A DNA stretch of 64,000 nucleotides. It comes from Pholiota molesta. Taxonomy: Eukaryota > Basidiomycota > Agaricomycetes > Agaricales > Strophariaceae. The stretch covers positions 310,001 to 374,000 of the forward strand of contig JACGCK010000019.1 in assembly GCA_014925825.1 (NCBI GenBank), read 5' to 3'. Below, piece by piece: positions 25,500 to 37,729 of this stretch. How positions within the stretch are numbered: position 1 is the first letter of the stretch; every line of letters starts with the position of its first letter. A program made the translations under genes and the position numbers. The notes beneath the pieces were generated by a model. It was not told where the DNA came from. It was given only the letters and a program-made list of their open reading frames with translations, and searched no databases.

Positions 25500-28400
25500 A
25501 TGCTCTCAGTCTTGCCAGCGACACTCATAGCTCTGCTCTTTGTGTTGCCCACGTTAGCGCAATCGACGTCATCGAATGATCCATTCAGAGCACTCGCTCT
25601 GCATGTACCCAAGCTAAAGCAGCCAGACAATCCCATATGCTGCCTCAAGCCCGTAACGCCTTCGGAGCCCGTCGACGATGGAATTCTGCTCTCGTTCGAG
25701 GAATGGAAAGCGAAACAGTCTAATATGCAGACGCCAGAATCATCAGGGGTAGAAGAAAGGAAACGAGTAGCCGTGAGGCTTCTTCGGGAGGTGGAGACGT
25801 CAACTTCGGTGGCGACGCAGGCAATGCCAGCGACACAGGGGTCTCACCTACGGACAACACAGGGTCAGCAGGGTCAGTAGAAGCAGCCCAGGCCACCCCA
25901 GAATACACGGATTTCGCGCTATATCTCAACATGATTCCAACAACGGATCGATTCAACTACGCCAGCTTAGACTGCTCAGCTCGCGTTCACACTTCCCATC
26001 GTTCCGCCAAGTCTGCTACATCCATCCTGTCCTCGAAACGAGACCGATACATGCTCAGTCCTTGTGACACCAAGGAGCAGCAATATGTCGTGGTGGAGCT
26101 CTGCGACGATATACGCATCGACACAGTACAACTGGCCAACTTCGAGTTCTTCAGTGGCGTTTTCAAGGACTTTACGGTCAGGGTGTCCGACAGGTACCCT
26201 GCCAATCCTGCCGACCTCAATGCATGGACGATCGCTGGGTCATACCGCGCAAAGAACATCGTGGAGTGCAGACCTTTCATCCTCCAGCTTCTCTGCGCGA
26301 TTTCGTCCGTTTCATACGAATTGATTTTCATTCGCATTACGGTAATGAATTCTACTGCCCTGTATCCCTTCTCAGGGTGTACGGACTCACACATCTCGAG
26401 GAGTGGAAGAGGGATATCTGGGAATCGGAAGGGAGGGCGAAGCAGGCGGAATTGCAGAAGAAGAGACAACTTCCCGTATCAGCTGAGGCACCCATACCTA
26501 CTATTGCCCCCAAAATCGCGGATCCCATCCCTGAGGCCAGAAGCAACTCTCAACCTCTTACTGAGGAAACCGTCGTCCCGACAATAACAGCGCACATTCC
26601 AAATTATCCTAGCGCCACCGAGGGGTCAGATACGCCACCATCATTGTCAGTGACGGATCCTACAACTTTTCTCCGAAAACCACAATCCACAAGTATCGTC
26701 CAGTATTTCAATGACGAAAACTAAATACCACCAACTTCCCAGAGCCAGAACCCGGCGCATACTCACATAGTTTCAACGACTCCTACAAACATTCCACTGA
26801 CACATATGTAACAACACCAATCATCACACCGCCTATACCCACCCAATCTACGCCCCAGGATAATATACCAACATCAGAAAAGGTAGTAAATACCACTCAG
26901 AATATCTCTCATGCATCATCATCATCATCATATACGCCTCAATCAAGCCCCGTAGCCCCTCATTCTGATACATCGACCGTAGTCATCTCTTCAACGTCGC
27001 CCTCAGTTGCCATAATTCCGATCGTTCCTCAGCCTCCAGTGACGAAAGGTGGCGAATCCATTTATCGCACTATCCTAAATCGCTTGGCGGAGGTCGAAAT
27101 CAACCAGACACTCTACATGCGTTATATCGAGCAGCAGAATTGGCTATTAGGGATGTTATCAAGAGGCTTGGAGAAGATGTCGGCCGGTTGGAGGGTATTG
27201 TAAGTCATTCCTATTCTATCGCCCTTAGTTTTGTTTCGAATTATATGCATTTCAGACCGAGCTCAGGCCATGAACTACCAAAGAAATTGGATAGCTGGCA
27301 AAGACAGCGCTCTCAACTGGAGTCAGATTACGTGGACCTCGTTTTCCGAGTTGAGCATTTGTCAGAAGAGGTATGTTTTGATGAGATTGATACCATTCGA
27401 CTACCTGCTAACTCTGTTTAAGATGTCCTCGAGAAACGCTCGGTGTCGCTCAACTCTGCCTGCTCTTAGCCGTCCTCGTATTCATGGGTCTTACGAGAGG
27501 ATCGCGCGCCGAGGCTCTGATTGACCATGGCTCAAGTCGCCTTAACCGCTCTGTGAGAGAATGGGGTGGGCGACACTTCAGGCTCAGCGGTAGTTGGGCA
27601 GGACGCTTCAAGGGCAAGAATCTGGAGATTAGGACTAGTCGAAGGAATAGTCCCAGTTCGAGCCGAAGTACAAGCCGCACTCGGACTCCGCAAACCTCCA
27701 CCCGACCCAAACCTATCTCTGCAAAGTCTTATCCACCACAACCGCCCTCACGGTCTCAAAGTAAGCAGATGTTTGATGTAAACCACATGCACAGCTGATG
27801 TTAATTAATTCTACTTAGATGGTAATGATACATTCCATTTCCCATCTAGTTCCAGTTCAAAAATGCCCCTCGACCCAATCAACATAAACACAGCACCTAT
27901 CGGCACCGAGTACTTTATCAGACCGCGGACGATATCCAATCCACGCTCGCGTGCGCCGTCTCTGCGCTCGACGCCCGCGAACCGCCGCCTCCACCTCCAG
28001 CGGCCGGTAACGCCCGTCACCGCGAGCTTCCGGCCGCAGCATCTGCAGCGCTCCAACTCGCACGGAGGCCCGCTGCTGCCGCAGAGCGCATCGTGGGGGG
28101 CGGTGAGCGTCCCGAAGAGCGCGAAGCGGTGGGCGCGGTCCGCCCACCTGCATGAGGTGAAGACGCTGGGGCCGCTGGTCTCTGCTGCTACGGCGGCGGC
28201 GGCAGCGGCGGCTACGAGCGCGCGGAGGTCGCGAAAGAAGTCGGGCGAGAATGTCAGTCCGTCGACGCGCCATGACCGAAGTCAGGAAGGACGCCGCGCG
28301 AATTTGATTTCGAGAGAGAGAATCACGACTTTTTCTCATCTTCTGCTGTGGATTGGATATGAAGGGTAAGAAACTTCGTCGGCGTATGAGGGTAGCCTTT

Positions 28401-28543
28401 TGTTCAAAGCGGATGACGAATCTGCTGCGAGTGTGGCTCTGGATGAGGGAGACGTTTGGATTGATACAGATAGTATCGATGGATCGGAGCTCGACGCTGA
28501 GCAGACTCGGAATATTACGAGTCTGACGCATTTGCCTTCGTAG
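25500..28543 (+). CDS. SLP1-like SUN-domain ER membrane protein
   Basis: Homologue of yeast Slp1, which with Emp65 protects soluble ER proteins from degradation. Signal peptide MLSVLPATLIALLFVLPTLA; LSFEEWKAKQ; the SUN domain runs from DRFNYASLDCSA through DRYMLSPC, YVVVELCDDIRIDTVQLANF, DFTVRVSDRYP and VRFIRIDFHSHYGNEFYCPV to SLLRVYGLTHLEEW. Then a long Ser/Thr/Pro linker with (CAT)n-coded serines, a coiled segment (YRTILNRLAEVEINQTLYMR, LESDYVDLVFRVEHLSEE), a C-terminal membrane segment (LCLLLAVLVFMGLT) and a basic, GC-rich tail with an Ala run at about 28190-28225. Frame breaks near 26263 (one base short before GVQTFHPPA) and near 27445. An in-frame ATG at 25464 is less likely because it lies before the signal peptide. 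Linker splicing is uncertain. Confidence 0.85.
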
Positions 28544-29288
28544 CGTACGATGTTTATTCATTGGATTTCTGTTTCTTCCCAAGCATCGACTTTAGTCCTG
28601 CTCGCAATTGCTTATCTGCGCGTCCCTCGATGTCAACGTAGCTTGAGCTTGAGCGCTGGAAAGGTGAGAAGCAGCATATCTAATGTCTTGCCGTGTCGGG
28701 ATAGGTTCTGATATTTGAATTCTACTTACCACTTTCTATAAAAAGTAGAGTATGTTATGAGAAAAGTTCATACGGCCGTTTATCTCCCCAAGGACTCCTT
28801 CGCTGATATTGCAAAGGAGAACCTCATGCTATTAAGATGCCTAACATCTACACGTGAGCCCCATTCAAGTGAAAAGAAGCACGGCACACGAAACTCGACC
28901 TTGTTTCGGACTCGACTATTGAGCTAACACTATTCTTAGCCCGACCACTACGGTCGCTAACTCCAAGAGACAAGTCCGATAACTGCTGGCAGGAACTATC
29001 TCTATAATCTCGTCCACCTTGCAGGCGTCTTGCTGGCGACATTCCACGCGCAAGCAATTCATGACGGTCAGGTGTTTTCGCAGTAAGTCCTTTTGTTTCG
29101 ATGGCGCCTGCTCGCTGTTTAATCCTACATTCTGACCTCATGAGCCAGACAGAAGCACCGTATGGAACCTGCTTCTTGAATCTTGAGCCGAGCATTAATA
29201 TGACTAAATGATGGCCGCTACGCACTGAGTGCTACATATCAAGCCTGTTTCATGTTCGAACAAGATTTTATAGTCGCAAGCCGTTGCC
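28544..29288. other. upstream region of the hexosaminidase gene
   Basis: No gene seen. Holds the presumed promoter, ending in the TATA box at 29289. Confidence 0.4.
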
Positions 29289-29295
29289 TATAAAG
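29289..29295 (+). promoter_or_regulatory. TATA box of the hexosaminidase gene
   Basis: TATAAAG about 75 bp before the ATG at 29366. Confidence 0.6.
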
Positions 29296-29365
29296 ATCGC
29301 TAGCACACTTCTTCCTCTGCGTTTCCTTCTTCCAGCTTCTTCCTCGAGCGGAACCGAGAGCAACC

Positions 29366-31650
29366 ATGCTTCCAAAAGTCGCCGTCGTTGTGGCGCTACT
29401 GTTCAGTATTTCCCCTGCCTCCGCGCTTTGGCCAGCTCCTCGACAGATTACCAACGGCACGACAGCCTCAAGCTCTCGCATGGGTTCAAAATCAACTTCT
29501 CTGGTATCCAACATCCCCATTGGATCTCACAGAGGCCGTCGCGCGTACGCTCGTTATCTCGCCACCGATAACCTGCAAGCTCTTGTTGTCGACCGAGGAG
29601 CGTCTTCCGCTGGCTCGTCAAAGCAGCTAAATCAATCTCGTCTCTGACGCTCTCGCTGACGTCTACAAGCAAAGGGCCCGTGAAAAGTATTTCGCAAGAA
29701 GCCATCGTACCGCTTGAATCTCGAGTGGAAGGCTATACCCTCGTCGTCCCTGCCGACGGCTCAGCTGCTACTTTGACAGCCAATTCGACGTTGGGTTTGT
29801 TCAGAGGGTTGACGACCTTCGGCCAGCTCTGGTATGAGCTCAATGGCATGCGTATACTCTCCAAGCTCCATTCAACATTGTTGACTCTCCCGCATACGTA
29901 CGAAATCTCTATATGACGTCTCTTGAGCTCAACAACTGAACATGATCCTACAGCCATACCGCGGCTTTATGTTGGACACCGCTAGGAACTTGTGAGTAAT
30001 TCTTTCTGCAATATGGACTGGCAGATGCTGATTTACGATTGTATAGCTTCCCCATAGCCGACCTGAAACGTACTTTGGATGCTATGAGCTGGGTCAAGGT
30101 AGGCTGAAGCCAACTCTCTGGTCTACGTCTTGCACACGAATGACACCTATCTGTAGATCAACACATTCCATTGGCATGTTGTGGATTCCCAGTCCTTCCC
30201 TCTAGTTATCCCCGGCTTCACAGAACTATCGGCAAAGGCTGCATACAACGCGCAATCAGTTTACACACCTGCTGAAGTGAAGGATCTGGTTGTATATGCT
30301 GCTGCTGTAAGCATTCGTCGACTTCGAACTGAAAATGATGATACTGAATTTACCAAAATTTGTCAATTAGCGCGGAATCGATGTCATTGCTGAAATTGAT
30401 ACCCCAGGCCACACATCAGCAATCTCGAAGTCTCACCCAGAGTTCATTGCATGCCCAGAAGCTACTCCTTGGTCTCAATTCGCCAATGGTCTGTCTTATC
30501 TCTGCGATTTCGACGAATCGTCCGAACTTAATTATTGCCTTATCAGAACCTCCTGCTGGTCAACTTCGCGTTGCGAATGCTGCCGCCACAAACTTCACAA
30601 GCTCTCTTCTCACCTCTGCTGCATCCCTCTTTACGTCGACCTACTTTGGGACCGGAGGAGATGAGATAAACGCCAATTGCTATGCGAAGGACGCGCAAAC
30701 ACAGGCTGAACTTAGTGAGCGATATGGAAAACCCGTGATATCCTAGGCTAATGATTCATGGCTTAGCCGCCCAAAATAAGACCCTAAATGATGCTCTGGA
30801 CACATTTACTCAAGCTAATCATGGCGCACTCAAGGCAGTGGGCAAAACTGCTGTCGTTTGGGAAGGTCAGCTTCTTGCATTCGAATCTCAAGTAGTAGCC
30901 ATTCAAACCATCTTCTACGTTAGAGATGGTCCTCAACTTCCCAGTCACGCTTGCCAATGACACTGTGGTCATGTAAGTATTTACAGCCCCTTCAAATCAC
31001 CCAGACGGATTGACGCGTTTTCAGGGTCTGGATCTCTGCCGATAATGTGGCTGCTGTGGTTGAGAAGGGATTCAGAGTGGTCCATTCGTCGAATGACTAT
31101 TTCTACCTCGACTGTGGGCACGGCGGGTGGGTTGGACAGAATGTGCTCGGCAACAGCTGGTGCGATCCATTCAAGACTTGGCAAAAGGTCAGTCCCATTA
31201 TTCATTCGAGTGAAGATACTGGTACTCAAATATTTTCTTAGTCTTACTCGTTTGACCCTCTCGCCAGTCTGACGCCAGACCAACATAGTCTTGTCCTCGG
31301 AGGTCCGTCTCATTCATCAACAGTTATACCCGTTCAACTTTTAACATGTGCGACTAGGTCAACACTTTTGTGGACTGAACAATCCAGCTCTGCTAATTTG
31401 GACAGTATTGTCTGGCCGCGCGCCGCCTCCTCGGCCGAGGTACGTTTCTTGCTTTGGCTGACCTGATTGAACAAAACTAATGAACTATCGCTGATAGCTA
31501 TTCTGGACCGGTCCTGGCGGCGACGTTGGTGCTGCACTGCCTCGCCTTCACGATATTTCTTATCGGTTCAGGCAACGCGGCGTCAACGCCATTGCCTTAC
31601 AGCCCGAGTGGTGTGCACTGCGCCCGGGTGCATGCGATCTGAACGCGTAA
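29366..31650 (+). CDS. secreted GH20 beta-N-acetylhexosaminidase
   Basis: Releases terminal GlcNAc from chitin oligomers or glycans outside the cell. Signal peptide MLPKVAVVVALLFSISPASA, then LWPAPRQ. The N-terminal GH20b-like part ends GYTLVVPADGSAATLTANS and LFRGLTTFGQLWY. The catalytic domain reads YRGFMLDTARNFFPIADLKR, INTFHWHVVDSQSFPL, GIDVIAEIDTPGHTSAI, the acid/base pair TGGDEINANCY, VVWEEMVLNFPVTL, VHSSNDYFYLDCGHGGWVG, SFDPLASLTPDQHSLVLGG and C-terminal FWTGPGGDVGAALPRLHD. It ends PGACDLNA-stop. Frame breaks: 29466 (C2, C3 needed), 29515-29518 (C4, C5 needed), near 29553, near 29610, and 31365, where the duplicated copy at 32700 still has the missing base. The last 315 bp are repeated downstream. 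Confidence 0.9.
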
Positions 31651-32645
31651 GGTACATGTAGAAATCAGATTTGACTCTTCTGCAGCAATTGCAATAACAT
31701 TATTGGAGACTTCTTCGGATTCTCGATACCTAGCATTGGACACTTGAAACAAGAACAGAGAATACAACGAATATACGTGATCTGAAAGTCGGGTGCATAA
31801 TACATCTTTGCAATGAGAGCATAAGTGATGACATTCCTCTTTTCTATGGGCCATTCGGCAATAATCCCGTTAATTTCTGACATGGTCGGAGAACCCCCGG
31901 CATAGATCCATCCCGCTTTTATGCTTTTCCGTCTAATACCTCGGGTGTTTTTCCATCTAACACCCATTGATTCTCCAGAAACCATGGGTAATATCCACCT
32001 CGGTTGAAAGGAGGTAGACTTTCGAACTGTTTTTTGATTTCCGGGATAAGCACCCCATCCTTCCGCCAACGATGAAGAGTTTTGCGCTAACGCCAAGCAG
32101 GCTCTTATTCGTCAAGCCAATGTATAATCCGATCAGTCGGGATTGGTTTTCTTCCGTGAAAGCTCGCTGAAAGCCATAGTCGATCAAGGTTTGCTGATGC
32201 GTTGGAATGACGTCTTGTACACAAGCAAGGACGAGATAATCTGCCGTTGTAGGGTTTCCCGCATTGCAATGGAATTTATGAAGGAACCAAGCGTCTTTTT
32301 GGCATTTTCTGCTGCAATACCAGGCTCGCGAGCATCCGCTGCATCTGCGATTTCCTGGCTCCTCACGGCAGAACTGGCATAGACGGTCCATGATAGGACT
32401 GTGACAAGGTGGGAAGCATCAGACATATTCCAGATTTAATATAAGAATTTTCTTACACCGTTTAGCTTTCAAGGCGATGAGTGGGAGGTGGTTTGGAGCC
32501 AAGGAACGCTCACCAAACGCTCACTGCAACCCCGTACAAGACCTGTCATCTTAGCTACTTTGTGAGTCAGCCTTGTGAAACTTCCATTAGAAGTCTTCGA
32601 TCACTGACCAGTCAGTCAATTATGAATGCGCCCCAAATGCGCCCA
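31334..32645. repeat. tandem segmental duplication, copy A
   Basis: Begins at TCAACTTTTAACATGTGCG inside the last part of the hexosaminidase gene and runs through the convergent MYND copy to GCGCCCCAAATGCGCCC. It matches 32669-34579 in the same order and orientation, offset 1335 bp at the start. It lacks about 600 bp of copy B, mostly in one block of the MYND 3' half. Confidence 0.9.
31787..32391 (-). pseudogene. truncated, frameshifted MYND-finger gene copy
   Basis: Start is intact (MDRLCQFCREEPGNRRCSGC, then SRAWYCSRKCQKDAW), and the product follows the intact paralogue at 33142-34326 through IGLTNKSL. A frameshift after VSAK (GCAAAACTC where the paralogue has GCAAAGACTC) ends it. Later parts are still readable in another frame (GWIYAGGSPTMSEI). 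The whole C-terminal half is missing through one deletion. Confidence 0.85.
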
Positions 32646-32668
32646 CAATCGAACACCAGGATGAAATC

Positions 32669-32984
32669 TCAACTTTTAACATGTGCGACTAGGTCAACAC
32701 CTTTTGTGGACTGAACAGTCCAGCTCTGCTAATTTGGACAGTATTGTCTGGCCGCGCGCCGCTTCCTCGGCCGAGGTACGTTTCTTGCTTTGGCTGACCT
32801 GATTGTACAAAACTAATGAACTATCGCTGATAGCTATTCCGGACCGGTCCTGGCGGCGACGTTGGCACTGCGCTGCCTCGTCTTCACGATATTGCGTATC
32901 GGTTCATTCGACGCGGCGTCAACGCGATTGCCTTACAGCCCGAGTGGTGCATTGCGTCCTGGTGCATGCGATCTTAATGCCTAA
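32669..32984 (+). pseudogene. detached duplicate of the hexosaminidase 3' end
   Basis: Repeats the last two exons and the intron between them (LLWTEQSSSANLDSIVWPRA, then FRTGPGGDVGTALPRLHD). No 5' part exists, and a 2-base loss after PEW shifts the frame before the old stop. It keeps a C near 32700 that the parent gene lacks at 31365. Confidence 0.85.
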
Positions 32985-33141
32985 GGTACATGTAGAAATC
33001 AGATTTGTTTCTTCTGCTAGATATCCAGAAATTGCAATGATATTATTGAAAACTTCTTCGAAATTTTGATACATAGTATTGGACATGTGGAACAAGAACA
33101 GAAGATACAATGAATATACGCGATCTCAAAGTCCGAAATAC

Positions 33142-34326
33142 TCAATGGTCGATTAGAGGGTATGGATTTTTCATCAGCCGTTTATATTTCTTCTTTTCCG
33201 TTATCTTGACCCACTTCGCGACAAAATCGTATAGCTTCCCTTCAATGCATGCTTGATGGAGCTCTGGAGGTTGTGCGAGCGTCTCCTGGAAAAGAGTAGC
33301 ATAAATAGCTCTCAAGCCTTCCATATCATCTTTGGTTTTGCAGTTCCAGAAACCGTAGTCCACCTTCACCGAATTAGGAGTGCGGAGAGGAAACTCCCCA
33401 TCTGCGTCCTGGAGAGTGAACTGCTTTAAATCCCATACGGATAGGTTCATGGTTGGCTGCGTAGCCAAGACGTCCTTGAGATGAGGATGCAACCTCTCGA
33501 GTTGTGGTCCTAAACCTTGGGCGAGAAAGAGATCGTATAATCGTGATGATGCAAAGGCGGAGTAGAATTCTTCGAAGCTGTAGTACGACTTCAATAATTG
33601 ATTGTAATGACGGTAAAGATCCATCTCGTCTTGTAAACCTCTACAGGTGCAGAATCCGAACGAGATCCATAACATAAAAAGGTCGGGTGAAGGATGCATC
33701 TTTGAAAGCAGAAGCGCGCAGAGGTGATAACATTTCAGCTTCTCTACGGGCCATTCGGCAGTGATCTTCATAATTTCTGACATGGCCATGGTTGGAGAAC
33801 CCCCAGTATAGATCCAGCCCGCTTTTAACGTGTCTTCTCCCACTTTGTCCGCTGCGTCCTTCATTCCCCATTCTTCGGGTGTTTTTCCATCTAGTACCCA
33901 TTGATTCTCCAGAAACCATGGGTAATATCCACCTCGGCTGGAAGGGGGTAGACTTTCGAATTGTTTTTTGATTTCCGGGATAAGCACCCCATTCTTCCGC
34001 CAATGATGAAGAGTCTTTGCACTGACATTGAAGAGTGCCTCGTTCGTCAAGCCGATGTATAATCCGAGAAGTTTAGATTGGTTTTCTCCTGTGAAAGCTC
34101 GCTGAAAGCCATAGTCGATTAAGGTTTGCTGGTGCGTTGGAATGAGGTTTTTTACACAAGCCATGACGAGATAATCTGCCGTTGAAGGTTCCTTCCCATT
34201 GCAATCGAATTTATGACGGTACCAATTGTCTTTTTGGCATTGTTTGCTGCAATACCAGGCTTGCGAGCATCCGCTGCATTTGCGATTTCCTGGCTGCTCG
34301 TGGCAGGACTCGCACAGACGGCCCAT
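33142..34326 (-). CDS. MYND zinc-finger protein, intact and intronless
   Basis: The 394-residue product opens with a complete MYND finger: CESC, CSGC, WYCSKQC, WYRHKFDC (a Cys7-His arrangement binding two zincs). MYND fingers bind proline-rich partners. The remainder (GFQRAFTGENQSKLLGLYIG, GGYYPWFLENQWVLDG, WPVEKLKCYHLCALLLSKMH) belongs to a type common in mushroom genomes with no assigned job; no SET domain is present. The uninterrupted frame contrasts with its decayed tandem copy. Convergent with the hexosaminidase gene. Confidence 0.85.
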   Translation of the reverse strand: MGRLCESCHEQPGNRKCSGCSQAWYCSKQCQKDNWYRHKFDCNGKEPSTADYLVMACVKNLIPTHQQTLIDYGFQRAFTGENQSKLLGLYIGLTNEALFNVSAKTLHHWRKNGVLIPEIKKQFESLPPSSRGGYYPWFLENQWVLDGKTPEEWGMKDAADKVGEDTLKAGWIYTGGSPTMAMSEIMKITAEWPVEKLKCYHLCALLLSKMHPSPDLFMLWISFGFCTCRGLQDEMDLYRHYNQLLKSYYSFEEFYSAFASSRLYDLFLAQGLGPQLERLHPHLKDVLATQPTMNLSVWDLKQFTLQDADGEFPLRTPNSVKVDYGFWNCKTKDDMEGLRAIYATLFQETLAQPPELHQACIEGKLYDFVAKWVKITEKKKYKRLMKNPYPLIDH

Positions 34327-34579
34327 GATAGGACTGTGACAAAGTGGGAAGCATCAGAAATATTTTAGATTTAATATAAAATTTTTCTTACACCCTTTAG
34401 CTTTCTAGGCGAGGAGTTGGAGGAGGTTCGGAGCCAAGTAACGCTCACTGCGACCCCGTACAAGACCTGCCATCTTAGCTAAGTACTTTGTGGGTCATGA
34501 TAGGGCCTCGTGGAACTTCCATTAAAAGCCTTCTCTCACTGTCCAGTCAACTAATTATGAATGCGCCCCAAATGCGCCC

Positions 34580-35222
34580 CAGATTCTAAGTATAGGTGGA
34601 GATAAGAAACAATAGACGGTGCACAAAAACTATCAACTTGAAAGGGAGTAAGTAATGTCGGGGCACCCCAAGGTACCCGATGATCAGGATCCCCTACGTG
34701 TTGAGCTCAATATATGGGTTATAATCACATTTTTAATAGGGATTCTTAACGACGGCATTGAAAGCAGCGTCGGTGACGTGTGAGAGACTAGATCATTTCA
34801 ACGATAGCTTTGCATGGCTGATGTTGAAGAAAATGAGGTTGAGGACCATTATCCGAAGCCGTATATCAAACACAACACCAACACAACTTGAACACAACCA
34901 TGACGCCCGTATCATTTAAAAGGAGGTTATGTGCTTTGCTTGGAAGGCCACTTCCCATACTTGTGGGCAAATTAAAAAAGGAACTTAATCTTCGATTTTC
35001 GATTAGATAAACGGAATTGAAGATCCAGAATGAAAAGCGCTTGCTTATTTTTGTGTCCAGTTTTATTGGTGCAAATCGTGTATCGTTTATTCATTTAATT
35101 CCCGTGGCGAATATTTGTTATGTTTGCTAGAGTAATATTATTTATCCCAAAAAAGTCTAGGGTATATTGTGGTATATACGAGCCCGAAAAGCCCTTTTTT
35201 AACTTACTTCAATAAATCCCAT
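34580..35222. other. intergenic, AT-rich
   Basis: Upstream of the MYND gene and downstream of the permease gene, which both run on the minus strand. No gene seen. Confidence 0.4.
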
Positions 35223-36976
35223 CTAATGATATAACACCACCATCTCCGCCGTCACCACCGCCAGCCCAACGCTCGTCATCACAAGAATAGACAGCAGATT
35301 CCAAAACGCAAACGTCGTCTGCCGAATCTTGATCCCCTTCTGGCGCAATATCGTCTGCCACAGCAGCCCCGCGAGGCTCGCGGAGAACGTGAAGCTCACC
35401 GCGCCGATATTGCTCGCCACCGCGAGCGCGATCGCCGCCGCGCGCATCGTCGGCGGGGGCATGTTCGCCGCGCGCACGACCTTCGTCAGGAGGATCGTCG
35501 CGCCGATGTTCGTCCCCGCGACGTTGCACAGGATGACGCCGAGCACGCCGACGAGCCACACGGTCGGGATCATCTGGCGGTGCGAGGCGCGCACGAGCCA
35601 CGTCGCGAAGACGTCGATCCAGCCCTGCCGCGCGAGCGCCTCGATGAGGATGAACTGCGAGAAGGCGAACGGGATGAGGCCGAAGGGCAGGCGCGGGAGC
35701 GCGGTGAAGAACGTGGGGAAGTGCGCGGCGAGCTTGCGGTGCTGGACGGCGAGCTTGTCGCGCTGCTCTGCGAAGAGGCGCTGCTCGCCGACTGTGGAGC
35801 TGCTTTGGCGAGATGGGCTTTCTGGGAGCGCGTTCTTTCCGGCGGGGTGGGGAAGTGGGGGCTTTTCGGTTGAAGTAGGTGATGATGCAATAGGAATGTC
35901 AAGGATGTCAAATGTGACTGGACGCTCGACATCAGCCGCTTGGTCAGGCGGCATGGACATAGCGCGTTCAAATTCATGACGCATAGGATCCTCGTCAATC
36001 TGTATCTTTTCGTCAAATTTCGGTATACGGCCCGTAGAATAGCCGTGGTGGTCCCAATACAGATCAAAGATGAATTTTGCCACAGCAAATGGCAAGGCAA
36101 TCTTCCACACATCGACGTGCAAGAAACTGAGGACGATGATAAGCACCAGACAGACCAGCAGCATAATGGCACCGACACAGGCGCTAACCCGATCGCGAAG
36201 CACCTCGCGAACGTTGAGCTTGGCCGTTTTGTTTAATTTCCGAGGCACATGCTTCTCTTTGCGGAACTGGACCATGAGGGCGATATAGCATGCTACGCTG
36301 CATGCAAGGAAGGGCAGGATAGTGTACGCGGTAAAGGCCGCGTTATTGACCAGAAATCCTTCGCAGATGACAACATTGGTTGGATTTCCGACAAAGAGGA
36401 CCATACTTGCAGTATTGGCAGCCGCGAACTCCGAAATTAACCACGCGATGGGTTCAAGGCCGGTCGCTTCTGTGTAATACACGAGGAAAGCTGTCCCAGA
36501 GAGGATGACGGGGTCGTTTCCTACCACCATGCTGATGCCGGTGAGAAGAAGGTAGAAATAAAGATAGAGTTTTCGACCGTTGTTGCCTCCTTGATTGCTG
36601 ACCCAGAAGGCGGCGGCTTGGAGAGATCCTGTGACGTCGAGAGTGATAGCCTGGTAGGCGAGAGAGATGAAGAGGATGAGAATGTTGTAGGGCTTGATGT
36701 CATCTGTCCGAGTGGATGTGAGATTGGAAGAAATTTTTTGAATTAGATAGACGTACCTGTTCCAACGATTCCATCGCGAATTTGTGAGGCACCAAGACAT
36801 TGAGCTGCCCATAGGATGGCTATTGCTATTATAGGCGCACTCATAAGCCCTATGGTCAGACGAGTGCGTCCGATCCGAGGAAAACGAACATGGAAGGAGA
36901 CGGGGTGGATCACGAATACTATTGAGAGGAAGAAGAATACCAGAGTGACGATCGAAAAGCGGTCGAGCTCCGACAT
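35223..36976 (-). CDS. ArsB/CitMHS-type anion permease
   Basis: Multi-pass membrane transporter of the ion-transporter superfamily (arsenite, citrate or dicarboxylate permeases, PF03600-like). Two exons; the intron (GTACGTCT to CACTCGGACAG) joins GIVGT to DDIKPYN. At least ten hydrophobic segments, including YNILILFISLAYQAITLDVT, FAAANTASMVLFVGNPTNVV (NPTN is a conserved motif), VGAIMLLVCLVLIIVLSFL and, in the second repeat, GVILCNVAGTNIGATILL. A long polar cytoplasmic loop (residues about 330-430) splits the two halves. The C-terminal third is strikingly GC-rich. Frame is intact. Substrate cannot be told. An upstream in-frame ATG at 37046 belongs to an intron-spanning open frame and is unlikely. 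Confidence 0.85.
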
Positions 36977-37729
36977 GATGCAAGGTTGGTAGGGGCGTTA
37001 AACGATGGGAGTCGTGATACAGGCTTTTATGTGAGAGAGAAAGCAAGGGTGGCCCTGAGGAATGGACAAAGAGACACTTCCAGGTGGGCCGCTATTGTGC
37101 AAGTTTAGAATCTGTGTTATAGTTGAACCATTTATACAGATGTTTTGGACCCCGACTATTGTACTATCGAAATTTATTCAGAATGAATCATTAAAGATGA
37201 ATAGCCTTCACCTTGTGTATGCAACACTGTGTGTCGCGGTAAGTGGATAAGAGCGGTGTTGGTAGGACCCACTGAAGCGAGAACAAGCATTTTACTGTCA
37301 GGGGTGTATTCTCATTTGCGTGGGAATATATGTGTCATAAGGGCGAAGGCACAGCCTTTTCATACCAGCCATCCCTAGCCATCCTCGAGGGAGCAGCCAT
37401 GGTGTGCGGTTGATAAGTATCCTTCTATACCTCGGCCATCATGAAAAGCGTGCAGCTGAACTGCCACTCCCACTGTGGCCACGCTTGCTTGAACATCGTC
37501 GTCGCACCATCTCTGGTATCTTGACATACGAAGCGAGCTCGAGTTCAAGCGCCCGCCTATTCAAGTTAGAATCCTAGTAGCGTTCACGCAAATTTTGTAG
37601 GCTACAACGTCCATCATCATCGGAAAGTGCCACCGACAGCGCAGGAATTCTCTCCGAGCACCAACTCCGACCTCAAACAATACCTCCAGAATTCTTTGCG
37701 AAGCGCTTTTTCGCGGTCCTATCACTGCT
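36977..37729. promoter_or_regulatory. divergent upstream region, permease / CorA-like
   Basis: About 750 bp between two divergent starts. No gene and no clear TATA box recognised. Confidence 0.35.

Larger units (their letters stand above)
32669..34579. repeat. tandem segmental duplication, copy B
   Basis: Carries a detached hexosaminidase 3' end and the intact MYND gene. It abuts copy A with only about 23 bp of unrelated sequence between, so the event was a direct tandem duplication. Confidence 0.9.

Noticed and set aside
35329..35979. 216-codon plus-strand frame over the permease gene
   Set aside because: Antisense of a GC-rich transmembrane region; no family resemblance.
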